Part shown: piece after piece, positions 17,616 to 28,364 of the stretch
Position numbering within the stretch: position 1 is the first letter of the stretch
Layout of the letters: the number at the start of each line of letters is the position of its first letter
From: Salinicola endophyticus
Lineage (GTDB): Bacteria > Pseudomonadota > Gammaproteobacteria > Pseudomonadales > Halomonadaceae
Reading direction: 5' to 3'
Assembly (NCBI RefSeq): GCF_040536835.1
Contig: NZ_CP159578.1
Location: 682,001 to 746,000, forward strand
DNA: 64,000 bases
Translations under genes and position numbers: made by a program
The notes under the pieces: model-generated
Told to the model about the DNA's origin: nothing
Database searches by the model: none
What the model saw: the letters and a program-made list of their open reading frames with translations, nothing else

Positions 17616-18872
17616 TCACTCCCTGGCCGCGCCCGGCAGTGGGCCGAAGCGCGGCAGTTTCAGCAGCACGGCGTAGCTCGCCGCCGCCACGATGACCCCC
17701 ACCAGCGGCGGCAGTACCGGGGAGAGGTAGGCCGTCGCCGAGGCGATCACGTAGGCGGCCAGCCCGGTCCAGTTGAAGGCGGGCAGGCGCACCTCGGCCA
17801 GCGCCGGGTAGCGGCCCTTATGCTGGAGCCAGAAGTCCGCCATGATCACGCCGCCGATCGGCGGGATGAAGGTGCCGAGCAGCACCAGAAACGGAATCAG
17901 CAGATCGTACATGCCCCCCACGGCCAGCACGGTACCGATGGCGGCGCCGGCCACGGTGACCACGCGGCGCTTGTCGGTACGCAGCAGGTTGCAGCCGGCC
18001 ACGGCGAAGTTGTAGATGGTGTTGTCCTGGGTGGTCCAGATGTTGAGGAACAGCATCAGCACGGCCAGCGTCACGAAGCCCTGGGCCAGCATCACATCGA
18101 CGATATCCGCCTGCTGATAGATCATCGCGCCCAGTGCCCCGGTCAGCACCATCAGGCCATTGCCGACGAAGAAGGCGCCGAGCGTCGCGATCACCGCGAT
18201 TCTGGGAGTGCGCGCGAAACGGCTCCAGTTGGTGGCCTGGGTACCGCCGCTGATGAAGGTGCCGATCACCACGGTGATGGCGGCGGCGACGCTCATGTGC
18301 TCGCTGGGTGTCTGGCCCGTCAGGCCGGAGAGACCGCCCACGTCCACCATACCGGTGTAGAGGCTGATCAGGATGAACAGCAGCATCGCCGGCACGGCGA
18401 CCCGGGACAGCAGGTCGAGCCCGCGAAAGCCGATCATCGCGGTGATGCAGAAGGCCAGGCCGAACAGCACCATCAGCGGCGTCTCGAGCGCTGCCGACAG
18501 GCCCAGCGTCTTGACCAGCACCACGGCGATGGTGGCGGTGCCCCAGGCGTACCAGCCGATCTGGGTGAAGCCGAGGAGGGCGTCGGAGAGCTTGCTGCCC
18601 ACCTCGCCGAAGCAGAAGCGCCCCATCAGCACCGAGTTGAGGCCGCTCTTGCAGGCGATATAGGCCAGTGCCGCCGCGTAGGCGCCCAGCAGCAGGTTGC
18701 CGATGAGAATCACCCACAGCAGTTGGTCGAACGAGAAGGCGCTGCCGAGGGAGCCGCCCGCCCACATGGTGGCGGTGAAGAAGGTGAAGCCGAGTAGCAC
18801 GGCCGAGGTGGAGAGCAGCCCCTTGCGTTCGCTGGGGGGCACTTCGCTCAGTGGGTAATCCGAGGTTTCCAT
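17616..18872 (-). CDS. Cytosine/purine permease family transporter (CodB-like)
   Basis: NCS1-family inner-membrane transporter (418 aa, close to E. coli CodB at 419) with about twelve helices. Start ATG 18872 is preceded by GGAGAA. Typical features are the N-terminal VLLGFTFFTATMWAGGSLGSAFSF, the GTFISGGTQATNWSRFAR loop, and LLGTFIPPIGGVIMADFW. No cytosine deaminase or other pyrimidine gene is nearby. It lies between pcaHG and pob, so its substrate could be cytosine or something unrelated to nucleobases. Family is firm, substrate open. Confidence 0.85.
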   Translation of the reverse strand: METSDYPLSEVPPSERKGLLSTSAVLLGFTFFTATMWAGGSLGSAFSFDQLLWVILIGNLLLGAYAAALAYIACKSGLNSVLMGRFCFGEVGSKLSDALLGFTQIGWYAWGTATIAVVLVKTLGLSAALETPLMVLFGLAFCITAMIGFRGLDLLSRVAVPAMLLFILISLYTGMVDVGGLSGLTGQTPSEHMSVAAAITVVIGTFISGGTQATNWSRFARTPRIAVIATLGAFFVGNGLMVLTGALGAMIYQQADIVDVMLAQGFVTLAVLMLFLNIWTTQDNTIYNFAVAGCNLLRTDKRRVVTVAGAAIGTVLAVGGMYDLLIPFLVLLGTFIPPIGGVIMADFWLQHKGRYPALAEVRLPAFNWTGLAAYVIASATAYLSPVLPPLVGVIVAAASYAVLLKLPRFGPLPGAARE

Positions 18873-19164
18873 GACGTTCTCCGCATGACGTTGGTCTGAA
18901 CAGTGGTATTTCCCCGCTCTACCGCTACCCCGTAGCAAGGCGCGTTCCACTCTCCGCTGAATGCCAAAAGACGCCGTGCGATTGTCGGTTTTCGAGCGCT
19001 GACGTGTCGAAAAAGCGGGCTGGCTGTCGGATCGACCCGCGGTGAGGCGGCCCCGACTGGGCGTTAGAGAGGGTTCATGCCCCGTTCTGGTTCATGCCTG
19101 CGCCATTCGAGGGCAGGGCTCGCTGCGCACGGCGACACGCGGGCCACTGGTCGAGACGACGCGT

Positions 19165-20067
19165 TCAGCCCGGCGCCGCGCCGCGCTGACGAAAGGTGCG
19201 CGGTGTCATGCCGGTGCCGCGCTTGAAGAAGCGGGTGAAATAGGTCGGTTCGGTGAAGCCCAGCCGCTCGCCGACCTGGGCGATGCTCTGCTGGGTATAG
19301 GTGAGCTGACGCTTGGCCTCCAGTAGCAGCCGCGCGTGCAGCAGCTGCAGGGCGCTGTGGCCGGTGAGCCGTCGGCAGAGCGCGTTGAGATGGGCGTCAC
19401 CGATACCCAGCTCGGCCGCCAGTTCGGGAATCGAGGGCTGTTCGGCGAAGCGGGTTTCGATCAGCTGCCGATAGCGCTCGAGATGACGCTCGCCGCGCTC
19501 CTGACCCGACCTGGGGAGGCGCTGACGCCGCCTTGCTCGGCGCCACAGATGCAGCGTCACCGCTTCGATCAGGGTCGTCAGCATCGCCTCGCGATCCTCC
19601 TGCGCGCCCCCCGGCGCACGCCGATACTCGCCGTCCATGAGTGCGATCAGCTGTGCCAGCGGTGCGGCCTCCGGCTGCGCTGCCAGCGGATAGTGGGCGG
19701 CGGTGGCGAGCACCTCGGCCTGGGGCAGGCGCGCGTGGAGGCGCGCCACCAGCGGCTGCGCCAGGGTGACGATATGCCCTTGTGTCTGGGGCGAGAAGCG
19801 AAAGCCATGAATCACGGTGGCCGGCACGCAGATCATGGCCGGCGTGTCGATGGCGGCCTCCAGGTCGCCCAGCCGTAGCTCGACCTGGCCCTCGCGCAGT
19901 AGCAGCAGGTGCATCAGGTCGGCATGGCGGTGCGCGCGGATATGCCAGGCGTAGAGCCGGCTGCGCTCGGCGATGGTCTCGCAGTGTAGCAGGTCCGGGG
20001 TGGGCCAGTGGCGGGTCTCGCCATAGAGCTGATAGGTAGGAACGGACGGGGACGTCGCCATGCGCAT
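19165..20067 (-). CDS. AraC-family regulator, probable activator of pobA (PobC/PobR type)
   Basis: Transcription factor (300 aa). It has an N-terminal cupin-like effector domain (about 20-120, HADLMHLLLLREGQVELRLGD) and two C-terminal AraC helix-turn-helix motifs (about 205-295: SIPELAAELGIGDAHLNALCRRLTG, then SIAQVGERLGF with EPTYFTRFFKRGTGMTPRTFRQ). The start is ATG 20067 or the second in-frame ATG at 20061. Size and divergent placement beside pobA match the AraC-type 4-hydroxybenzoate regulators of pseudomonads. The effector is presumably 4-hydroxybenzoate, by inference. Confidence 0.82.
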   Translation of the reverse strand: MRMATSPSVPTYQLYGETRHWPTPDLLHCETIAERSRLYAWHIRAHRHADLMHLLLLREGQVELRLGDLEAAIDTPAMICVPATVIHGFRFSPQTQGHIVTLAQPLVARLHARLPQAEVLATAAHYPLAAQPEAAPLAQLIALMDGEYRRAPGGAQEDREAMLTTLIEAVTLHLWRRARRRQRLPRSGQERGERHLERYRQLIETRFAEQPSIPELAAELGIGDAHLNALCRRLTGHSALQLLHARLLLEAKRQLTYTQQSIAQVGERLGFTEPTYFTRFFKRGTGMTPRTFRQRGAAPG

Positions 20068-20122
20068 GGCTCTCGCGTCGTAGGGGGCTGGGATCAGACT
20101 AAAGTCAGGCGCCTATCCTTGG

Positions 20123-20134
20123 AAATGATCATTT
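20123..20134. promoter_or_regulatory. Palindrome AAATGATCATTT in the pobA/regulator divergent promoter
   Basis: Perfect 12-bp palindrome AAATGATCATTT, an AT-rich island in GC-rich surroundings, midway between the divergent AraC regulator and pobA. The position suits an operator or part of the promoter. AraC proteins usually bind direct repeats, so the link to the neighbouring regulator is unproven. Confidence 0.35.
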
Positions 20135-20188
20135 TGGCTAGGAATCTTGCCTTATCCGATGGTGAGCGATGGCGAACAATGGTGGTGA

Positions 20189-21418
<1,230 letters not shown>

Positions 21419-21431
21419 GGCAGCGCCCAAA

Positions 21432-21466
21432 CGCATACGCCTTCGCCAGTGGCGAAGGCGTATGCG
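21432..21466. terminator. Long perfect hairpin between convergent pobA and SSS symporter genes
   Basis: A 16-bp perfect stem (arms 21432-21447 and 21451-21466) with a 3-base loop, 13 bp after the pobA stop. There is no T-tract, but its strength and position between convergent genes suggest bidirectional termination or 3'-end protection. Confidence 0.65.
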
Positions 21467-21502
21467 GCAGTGGCAACACTGGGAAGGAATCGCGCCTGGC
21501 GC

Positions 21503-23026
21503 TCAGCCCGCGCGGGCTGCCGGGCTCTGCGGCGGGAAGGCGATGATCTCCTCGGCGCGCTCGCGCTGGGCCGGGGAGGCGCCAACCAGCAGTGAGCCGC
21601 CGACGCAGAGTACCAGGTTGAGCAGCAGCCCCCAGAGGCCGCTGAACACGCCCAGCGGGCGGTAGCCGGCGAAGGTGAAGGCAGCGGCCAGCACGGTGCC
21701 GGCGAGCATGCCCACGAATACCGCCTGGGCATTCAGACGCCGCCAGTAGAGGCCCAGGATCAGCGCCGGCGCGGTCTGGATCAGCACCTCGAACTTGAGC
21801 ACGAAGATCTGATAGAGCGTGCCCGGCGGGTACCAGGCGATCAGCACCAGCACCACCACCGCGGCGACCCCTACCAGCTTGCCCACCAGGATCTTGCGGT
21901 ACTCGCTGGCATCGGGGGAGAGATAGCGGCCGTAGAGATCGTGGGAGACGATCGAGGAGAAGGTCAACAGCACCGAGTCCGCGGTGGAGACGATCGCCGC
22001 GATCACCCCGCCGAACAGCAGCACCATGGCCCAGTAGAAGAAGGTGTTCTGGTTGGCCAGGGCGTTGGCGAGCATGCCCACCAGCTGCTCCGACTGCGCC
22101 GTGGTGAGATCGGGAAAGGCGCTGATGCCGATGATCCCGACCATGAACACCACGCCCGCGGTCAGAAACGGCATGTAGGCCATGCGGATGAACGAGCGCT
22201 TGAGGGTGCGCTCGCTGCGCGCGGAGAAGATGCGCTGGAAGGCGTGCGGGTAGATCGCCGCGCCGATCCCCACCAGCACCAGAAGACAGAACCAGGTGGT
22301 CAACGCCTTGCCCGTGGGGGCCCCCAGCTTCTGGGGCGCGTTGGCGGCCATGGTCTCGGCAGCGCTGGGCAGCCCGCCGATGTAGATCAGCGAGCCTATC
22401 AGCAGCGTGAACACCCCGAACAGCAGCGCCAGCCCCTGGATGGTGTCGGTATAGGCCACCGAGCGCATGCCGCCGAGCCAGCTGTAGGCGACCATGATCA
22501 CGATGAAGAAGATCACCCCGATCTGATACGGAATGGTGCCGCCGGTGAGCCCCGACACCCCCTGGCCGATGGCTACGAACTGCTCCAGCAGATAGTTGCC
22601 GAGGCCATAGAGCATGAGGATGGCGGCGAGCACGCTGACCCGTTTGGAGCGGAAGCGCAGATCGATCCAGTCCACCGGCGTGAGCAGACTGAAGCGCCGG
22701 CCCAGCGAGTAGAGCCGGGGGGCGAAGAACAGATACACCATGATGATCATGATGAAGAACGGCACCGATACCAGGTACTGATAGCCCAGGCGGTAGGCCG
22801 TCGGCGGATAGCCGACCACGGTGTTGCCGCTGTACTGGGTGGCGAAGAAGGTGAAGAACAGCACCATGGCGCCGAGGCCACGCCCGCCCAGATAGTACTC
22901 GTCGAGACTCTCGCGCACGCCACGGTGGCGCAGAAAGGCGAACAGTCCCACCGCCAGCATCAGGCCGCCGTAGAGCCCCAGGACCAGAATCCCCGACCAG
23001 CCGCCGAACGCGAGGTCCATGCTCAT
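21503..23026 (-). CDS. Sodium:solute symporter family protein
   Basis: SSS-family inner-membrane symporter (507 aa, about thirteen helices). Family features are the N-terminal LDEYYLGGRGLGAMVLFFTFFATQYSGNT block, the SWLGGMRSVAYTDTIQG motif, and the sodium-site segment ASTADSVLL-like IVSTADSVLLTFSSIVSHDLYGRY. Its start overlaps the stop of the DUF3311 gene (ATGA), a standard SSS/DUF3311 pairing. The position next to pobA suggests uptake of 4-hydroxybenzoate or another carboxylate, but such symporters carry many substrates. Confidence 0.88.
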   Translation of the reverse strand: MSMDLAFGGWSGILVLGLYGGLMLAVGLFAFLRHRGVRESLDEYYLGGRGLGAMVLFFTFFATQYSGNTVVGYPPTAYRLGYQYLVSVPFFIMIIMVYLFFAPRLYSLGRRFSLLTPVDWIDLRFRSKRVSVLAAILMLYGLGNYLLEQFVAIGQGVSGLTGGTIPYQIGVIFFIVIMVAYSWLGGMRSVAYTDTIQGLALLFGVFTLLIGSLIYIGGLPSAAETMAANAPQKLGAPTGKALTTWFCLLVLVGIGAAIYPHAFQRIFSARSERTLKRSFIRMAYMPFLTAGVVFMVGIIGISAFPDLTTAQSEQLVGMLANALANQNTFFYWAMVLLFGGVIAAIVSTADSVLLTFSSIVSHDLYGRYLSPDASEYRKILVGKLVGVAAVVVLVLIAWYPPGTLYQIFVLKFEVLIQTAPALILGLYWRRLNAQAVFVGMLAGTVLAAAFTFAGYRPLGVFSGLWGLLLNLVLCVGGSLLVGASPAQRERAEEIIAFPPQSPAARAG

Positions 23027-23262
23027 CGCTCATCCTCCGTCTCGTCGGCCCCGGTATCCCACTGATAGAGCACGACCCAGGTGATGAACAGCGACAGCGC
23101 CAGCGACACCGCGATGATGATCAACGCCCAGTAGGGAATGCCCCAGAACAGCGGCGACCAGGACCCGGCCGGGAAGTACCAGGGCGTGACCAGGGTGAAG
23201 AGCACGCCGAAGCCGATCCAGACGGCGGGCTTTTTGACCGGTTCGGTAATTCGTTTTTTCAT
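23023..23262 (-). CDS. DUF3311 small membrane protein, partner of the SSS symporter
   Basis: 79-aa protein with two membrane helices (WIGFGVLFTLVTPWYFP and WALIIIAVSLALSLFITWVVL) and a polar acidic tail. It belongs to the DUF3311 family, found as the small companion of sodium:solute symporters. ATG 23262 is preceded by GGGGGA. The overlap of 4 bases with the symporter gene indicates coupled translation. The gap upstream to catR (225 bp) carries no gene I can support. Confidence 0.82.
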   Translation of the reverse strand: MKKRITEPVKKPAVWIGFGVLFTLVTPWYFPAGSWSPLFWGIPYWALIIIAVSLALSLFITWVVLYQWDTGADETEDER

Positions 23263-23487
23263 GTGTTCCCCCGATGGCGCGCGTGCGTCGGCGCACGACG
23301 AATTCGACCGTGGACTATAGCCAGCGCGCTCGCGCCCTGGCTATTGACGTTCGGCAAAGCGAGACTTCGCGCCGGGCGAACGCATGCGACCTTGGTGGAG
23401 GATCGCGGGGGCGATCGGGAGGCCGATAGGCGTCGGGTGAGTGTCGGATAAGCGCGCGCGATGCACAGTCGGCTGTCGACGTCGGCG

Positions 23488-24396
23488 CTATCCATCGATG
23501 GTGAAACGTCCGCTGAGACGGTTGTCCACCAGCTCCTTCAGGATGTCGTTGGTCATGGCCATCGCGGGTGTCACGGGTTCCCGCCGACGGCTGCATATGA
23601 TCGGTGAGGTGATGTTGGCCTCGGCCAGGCGGGCGTAAGCGACTTCGCGGCGTTGCAGGCGCATGACCTGCTCCGGCACCAGGCTGAACCCCAGCTCTGA
23701 GGCGACCAGCCCCAGCGCGGTCTGGAGTTCGTTGGTCTCCTGAATCACCTGCACCTTGAGCCCGCGCAGGCGGAACAGGCTGAGGACCGCGTCGGCGTAG
23801 CTCGGACGCGGTGCGGCAGGGTAGATGATGAGGGGGTAAGCGGCGAGCTGTGCGAGTGTCGGGCGGGTGCACGCCAGCGGATGCGCCGCCGGCAGGGCGG
23901 CGACGATCGGCTCGTCGAACAGGATCTCCTGCTCGATGTCGGGGTCGTCGACCCGCAGGCGGCCGAAGCCGATGTCGATACGACCGGCCTTGAGTGCCTG
24001 CACCTGGCTCACCGTGGTCAACTCCAGCAGCAAGAGTTCGATGTCATCCGTTTGTCGCAGGCGGCGAATCAGTTGTGGCAACTGCCCGAACAGCAGGGAT
24101 CCCACCATGCCGATCCCGAACACCTGGTGCCCGCGCCGCGCCATGCGCCGCGTAGCCGTCACGGTGGTATCGATCTTTTCCAGAATCTGCAGTGCGTGCT
24201 CCAGGAAGAACTTGCCTTCGTGGGTCAGCGTCAGTCCACGGGCCCGACGGGTGAACAGTGGCGCCCCGAGTTCCGTCTCCAACTGCTTGATTTGCCGAGA
24301 CAAGGGCGGCTGGGCCATATGCAGTCGCTGGGCCGCACGGGTGAGGTTCAACTCCTCGGCGACCGCGCAAAAATAGCGTAGCTGACGCAGTTCCAT
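23488..24396 (-). CDS. catR: LysR-family regulator of catechol/benzoate genes (CatM/BenM/CatR type)
   Basis: LysR transcription factor (302 aa). The N-terminal sequence MELRQLRYFCAVAEELNLTRAAQRLHMAQPPLSRQIKQLE (given here in parts: start MELRQLRYF, recognition helix PPLSRQIKQLE) is characteristic of the CatM/BenM/CatR subgroup, which responds to cis,cis-muconate. ATG 24396 was preferred over an ATG four codons upstream because it follows GAAGGT. It diverges from catB, and an exact ATAC-N7-GTAT box sits three bases upstream of its start, implying autoregulation. It is the only regulator seen for catBCA-benABCD. Confidence 0.88.
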   Translation of the reverse strand: MELRQLRYFCAVAEELNLTRAAQRLHMAQPPLSRQIKQLETELGAPLFTRRARGLTLTHEGKFFLEHALQILEKIDTTVTATRRMARRGHQVFGIGMVGSLLFGQLPQLIRRLRQTDDIELLLLELTTVSQVQALKAGRIDIGFGRLRVDDPDIEQEILFDEPIVAALPAAHPLACTRPTLAQLAAYPLIIYPAAPRPSYADAVLSLFRLRGLKVQVIQETNELQTALGLVASELGFSLVPEQVMRLQRREVAYARLAEANITSPIICSRRREPVTPAMAMTNDILKELVDNRLSGRFTIDG

Positions 24397-24398
24397 GC

Positions 24399-24413
24399 AT
24401 ACCTTCAAAGTAT
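24399..24413. promoter_or_regulatory. CatM/BenM-type binding box ATAC-N7-GTAT
   Basis: ATAC-CTTCAAA-GTAT, an exact match to the LysR site bound by BenM and CatM in Acinetobacter. It lies 3 bp upstream of the catR start and about 90 bp upstream of catB. Binding there would repress catR and activate catB from the same site. The consensus is established knowledge and the match is seen directly. Confidence 0.8.
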
Positions 24414-24503
24414 GGGAAGGGACTCAAACGATATTTTTCGCCACCCGGGCGCGCAATCAGACTTAGGTCACTTCAACGGCCATCGTCTGGACAAGAGGCG
24501 CCC

Positions 24504-25622
24504 ATGCCCCCCTTCATCTCTTCGATCTCCACCCAGCTCGTCGACCTGCCCACCATTCGGCCGCATCGGCTGTCGATGACTACCATGGCCCGCCAGACGC
24601 TGGTCATCGTGCGCTTGCGCAGCTCCGATGACATCGAAGGCGTGGGTGAAGCCACCACTATCGGCGGGCTGAGCTACAGCGCCGAAAGTCCGGAGAGTAT
24701 CCAGTGCAACATCGATACCTGGCTGGCCCCGCTGCTGATCGGTCAGCCGGCCGACAACCTCAATGCGCTGATGGCCCGCCTCGATCTTCACGTGCGCGGC
24801 AACGCCATCGCCCGCTCGGCGCTGGAAACGGCGCTGCTGGATGCCCAGGGCAAGCGTCTCGGCGTCTCGGTCGCGGTGCTGCTTGGCGGGGCGGTGCATG
24901 CGCATTTTCCGGTGCTGTGGACGCTGGCCAGTGGCGATACCCACAAGGACATCGACGAAGCCTTTCAACGGCTGGACGAACGCCGCCACTGTCAGTTCAA
25001 GCTCAAGCTGGGTGCCAATGGCCTGCGTGAGGATCTACGCCACACCGAGGCGATCTGCGCGGCACTCGAAGGGCGTGCCGATGTGCAGGTCGATCTCAAT
25101 CAGGCCTGGGACGAAAACACCGCCGTGCAGGGCATCGCGGCCCTCGAGGCGGCCGGCGTCGCGCTGATCGAACAACCGATTCCCGCCCGTCAGGTGTCCG
25201 GGCTCACGCGGCTGGCCAGCCGCTTCCGAGTGCCGATGCTGGCCGACGAGGCCGTTCAGGATGCCGGCGATGGCCTGACACTCGTGAACGCCGGCTTCAG
25301 CGGCGCCTTTGCCCTCAAGATCGCCAAGGCTGGTGGACCGCGCGGTGCGCTGGAGCTGGCCCAACTGGCGCAGAGCGCGGGGATCGGCCTCTACGGCGGC
25401 ACCCTGCTCGAAGGCACCATCGGCACCGCCGCCTCGCTGCATGCCTGGTCCACCTTGGCCTCGCTCGAATGGGGTACCGAGATGTTCGGGCCGCTGCTGC
25501 TGCAAGACGACATCGTCACCGAGGGGCTCCACTACCACGAGTTCGGCGTCGACCTGCCCAGTGGGCCGGGGCTTGGCGTCACCCTCGATGAAGACCGGCT
25601 GCGCTTTTACACCCGCCCCTGA
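24504..25622 (+). CDS. catB: Muconate cycloisomerase
   Basis: Converts cis,cis-muconate to muconolactone. It is a 372-aa enolase-superfamily enzyme. The catalytic pair is Lys166/Lys168 in KLKLG. Metal ligands are Asp197 (VQVDLNQ), Glu223 (LIEQP) and Asp248 (LADEA), each one residue short of the P. putida numbering. ATG 24504 is preceded by AAGAGG. It is the first gene of the cat-ben operon, divergent from catR. Nothing in the sequence suggests a chloromuconate variant. Confidence 0.95.
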   Translation: MPPFISSISTQLVDLPTIRPHRLSMTTMARQTLVIVRLRSSDDIEGVGEATTIGGLSYSAESPESIQCNIDTWLAPLLIGQPADNLNALMARLDLHVRGNAIARSALETALLDAQGKRLGVSVAVLLGGAVHAHFPVLWTLASGDTHKDIDEAFQRLDERRHCQFKLKLGANGLREDLRHTEAICAALEGRADVQVDLNQAWDENTAVQGIAALEAAGVALIEQPIPARQVSGLTRLASRFRVPMLADEAVQDAGDGLTLVNAGFSGAFALKIAKAGGPRGALELAQLAQSAGIGLYGGTLLEGTIGTAASLHAWSTLASLEWGTEMFGPLLLQDDIVTEGLHYHEFGVDLPSGPGLGVTLDEDRLRFYTRP

Positions 25623-25636
25623 ACCGGAGCACTCCC

Positions 25637-25927
25637 ATGCTGTTTCACGTCGAAATGACCGTTCATCTGCCCAGTGACATGCCCGAAGAGCAGGCTGCCG
25701 ACATCAAGGCAACAGAAAAGGCGTACTCCCAGACGCTTCAGCAAGAGGGCACCTGGCGTCATCTGTGGCGGGTGGCCGGCAGCTACTCGAACGTCAGTAT
25801 CTTCGATGTCGAGGACAACGAGACGCTGCACCGCATCATCAGTGGGTTGCCGCTGTTTCCGTATATGCAGATTCAGGTCCGCCCATTGTGTCGTCATCCC
25901 TCCTCGATCCGCGACGACGACAGCTGA
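25637..25927 (+). CDS. catC: Muconolactone delta-isomerase
   Basis: Converts muconolactone to 3-oxoadipate enol-lactone. It is 96 aa, as is usual for this small decameric enzyme. Recognisable are the start MLFHVEMTVHLP, the WRHLWRVAGSYSNVSIFDV core and LPLFPYMQIQVRPLCRHPSS. It lies 14 bp after catB. Its product would go to the lactonase half of PcaL. Confidence 0.95.
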   Translation: MLFHVEMTVHLPSDMPEEQAADIKATEKAYSQTLQQEGTWRHLWRVAGSYSNVSIFDVEDNETLHRIISGLPLFPYMQIQVRPLCRHPSSIRDDDS

Positions 25928-25984
25928 TCGGGCACGAAGCCGTTTGACCGTGGCGCATTCAATCGACAACAAGAGGTGATACCC

Positions 25985-26956
25985 ATGAGCGTAAAAATCT
26001 TCGATACCCCCGAAGTCCAGGATTTCCTGGTCACGATCAGCGGGCTGGATACGGCGGGTGGAAACGCGCGGGCCAAGCAGATCGTTCATCGTCTGGTGAG
26101 TGATCTGTTCCGACTGGTCGACGACTTCGATATCACCGAGGAGGAGTACTGGGCGGCCGTCAATCTGCTCAACGCGTTGGGCAGTCAGACCCAGTTCGGC
26201 CTGCTCTCGCCGGGCCTCGGGTTCGATCATTTCCTCGACATGCGCCGTGACGCCATCGATGCCGAAGCGCAGCGCACCGGCGGCACGCCCCGCACCATCG
26301 AAGGGCCGCTCTACGTAGCGGGTGCCCCGGAAGCCGACGGCTTCGCCCGCATGAGTGATGAGGCCACCGAAGGCGAGACCATGTGGCTCACCGGCCAGGT
26401 GCGCGACGTCGACGGCACGCCGATTCAGGGCGCCAAGGTCGAGATCTGGCACGCCAACGACAAGGGCGGCTACTCCTTCTTCGATCCCTCGCAGTCCGAA
26501 TACAACCTGCGCCGCACGATCTACACCGACAGCGACGGCCGCTACACCGCCCGGAGCATCATTCCCTCCGGGTACGGCGTACCCGAAGGCGCACCGACCG
26601 ACGTCGTCCTCAAATCGCTCGGCCGCCACGGCGAACGTCCGGCGCACATTCACTTCTTCATCTCGGCGCCCGGCCACCAGCATCTGACCACCCAGATCAA
26701 TCTGGCCGGCGACCCCTACACCTTCGACGACTTCGCTTTTGCCACCCGCGAGGAGCTGGTGATTCCCGCCGAGCGGATCGAGGACACCGAGGAGGTCGAA
26801 CGGCGCGGGCTGGAGGGACCCTTCTCGCAAGTGGTGTTCGACATCGAACTCGCGCCGACCGATGAAGCCGCTCTTCAAACCCGTCACGCCCGGCCGCGCG
26901 CGAAAGAGAGCGCAGACGACCTCGCCAGCCAGTTGGCGGGTACCGCGAAAGTCTAG
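25985..26956 (+). CDS. catA: Catechol 1,2-dioxygenase
   Basis: Intradiol Fe(III) dioxygenase opening catechol to cis,cis-muconate. It is 323 aa, slightly longer than typical CatA (about 305-311). The ligands are Tyr163 (GGYSFFD), Tyr197 (SGYGVP), His221 and His223 (RPAHIHF). The N-terminal 100 residues form the helical dimerisation/linker domain of CatA. ATG 25985 was chosen with AAGAGGTG upstream; GTG 25976 is an in-frame alternative. It is third in the catBCA order and directly precedes benA. Confidence 0.95.
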   Translation: MSVKIFDTPEVQDFLVTISGLDTAGGNARAKQIVHRLVSDLFRLVDDFDITEEEYWAAVNLLNALGSQTQFGLLSPGLGFDHFLDMRRDAIDAEAQRTGGTPRTIEGPLYVAGAPEADGFARMSDEATEGETMWLTGQVRDVDGTPIQGAKVEIWHANDKGGYSFFDPSQSEYNLRRTIYTDSDGRYTARSIIPSGYGVPEGAPTDVVLKSLGRHGERPAHIHFFISAPGHQHLTTQINLAGDPYTFDDFAFATREELVIPAERIEDTEEVERRGLEGPFSQVVFDIELAPTDEAALQTRHARPRAKESADDLASQLAGTAKV

Positions 26957-26978
26957 GCCACCCGCGAGGAGCACGATC

Positions 26979-28364
26979 ATGACCCCACATCTCGATCAAC
27001 TCGAAACCCGTGTTCGCAACGTCGTACAGGACGACCCCGAACAGGGCATCTTCCGCTGCCATCGCAGCATGTTCACCGACCCGGCCTTTTTCGAGCTGGA
27101 GCTGAAGCACATCTTCGAGGGCAACTGGCTGTTCATGGCGCATGAAAGCCAGATTCCCGAACCGGGCGACTATTTCACCCTGTTCATGGGGCGTCAGCCG
27201 GTCATCATCACGCGCGACAAGGAGGGCGAGCTGCATGCCATGCTCAATACCTGCAGCCACCGCGGTGCCACCCTGTGTCGCAAGCGGCGCGGCAACAAGA
27301 GCACGTTGACCTGCCCGTTCCACGGCTGGTCGTTCAAGAACGACGGGCGTCTGCTCAAGGCCAAGAACGAAAAGACCGGGGCCTACCCCGACGGTTTCAA
27401 GCAGGACGGCTCGCACGACCTCAAGCATCTGCCGCGCTTCGAGAACTACCGCGGCTTCCTGTTCGGCAGCCTCAGCGATGATGTCATGCCGTTGACCGAG
27501 CACCTGGGCGAAACCACCAAGATCATCGACAACATCGTCGATCAGGCGCCCGCAGGGCTCGAAGTGCTGCGCGGTACCTCGACCTATACCTTCGACGGCA
27601 ACTGGAAGCTGGGGGCAGAGAACGGCGCCGACGGCTATCACGTCAGCTCGGTGCACTGGAACTACGCCTCCACCATGGAGCGGCGCAACTACGACAAGGG
27701 CGGCACCCGGGCGGTGGACGCCAACGGCTGGTCGAAGAGCATGGGCGGGTTCTACTCCTTTGATCATGGGCACATGATGCTCTGGACCCGGCTGATCAAC
27801 CCGGAAGTCCGGCCTGTCTACCAGCACCGCGACGAGATCGCGGCCGAATTCGGCGCGGCTCGGGGCGACGCCATCGTCAATCAGACGCGTAACCTGTGTC
27901 TCTACCCCAACCTCTATCTGATGGACCAATTCTCTACCCAACTGCGCACCATCCGACCGCTGGCCGTGGATAAAAGTGAGGTCACCATCGTCTGTTTCGC
28001 GCCGAAGGGGGAGCCCGCCGAGAGCCGGGCGCTGCGTATCCGTCAGTACGAAGACTTCTTCAACGTCAGCGGCATGGGCACACCGGACGACCTGGAAGAG
28101 TTTCGTGCCTGCCAGCACGGCTACGCCGCGGAAAATCTCGAATGGAATGACCTGAGCCGCGGCGCCAAACAGTGGATCGAGGGTCCGGACGACAACGCCC
28201 GTGCCGTGGACATGAAGCCGCTGATGAGCGGGGCCTCTCCCGAGGACGAAGGGCTCTACGTGCTTCACCACAAGCACTGGGTCGAGCAGATGCTGCGCGC
28301 CGTGGCACGCGAGCGCTCGCAGACGATCGCCACCAGTGCTGGTGACGAGGAGGACGCGGCATGA
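26979..28364 (+). CDS. benA: Benzoate 1,2-dioxygenase large subunit
   Basis: Catalytic alpha subunit (461 aa) of the ring-hydroxylating oxygenase that forms benzoate cis-diol. The Rieske cluster ligands are Cys92, His94, Cys112 and His115 (CSH and CPFH). The mononuclear iron site includes His221 and His226 in [13 protein letters not shown]. The length and the [21 protein letters not shown] region fit the BenA/XylX group. It starts 22 bp after catA and overlaps benB (ATGA). Confidence 0.95.
   Translation: MTPHLDQLETRVRNVVQDDPEQGIFRCHRSMFTDPAFFELELKHIFEGNWLFMAHESQIPEPGDYFTLFMGRQPVIITRDKEGELHAMLNTCSHRGATLCRKRRGNKSTLTCPFHGWSFKNDGRLLKAKNEKTGAYPDGFKQDGSHDLKHLPRFENYRGFLFGSLSDDVMPLTEHLGETTKIIDNIVDQAPAGLEVLRGTSTYTFDGNWKLGAENGADGYHVSSVHWNYASTMERRNYDKGGTRAVDANGWSKSMGGFYSFDHGHMMLWTRLINPEVRPVYQHRDEIAAEFGAARGDAIVNQTRNLCLYPNLYLMDQFSTQLRTIRPLAVDKSEVTIVCFAPKGEPAESRALRIRQYEDFFNVSGMGTPDDLEEFRACQHGYAAENLEWNDLSRGAKQWIEGPDDNARAVDMKPLMSGASPEDEGLYVLHHKHWVEQMLRAVARERSQTIATSAGDEEDAA

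Noticed and set aside
17616..18872. A codBA cytosine-utilisation operon
   Set aside because: Only the permease is present; the neighbours are pca and AraC/pobA genes.
20172..20178. GCGAACA half-site upstream of pobA
   Set aside because: Only one half matches the IclR-type palindrome, and a 7-base match is expected by chance.
23351..23382. IclR-like words GTTCGG..AGCGAG and TTCGC..GCGAA upstream of the DUF3311 gene
   Set aside because: Spacing differs from the N3 palindrome (one base longer, or five-base spacer), so it does not match the motif well enough.
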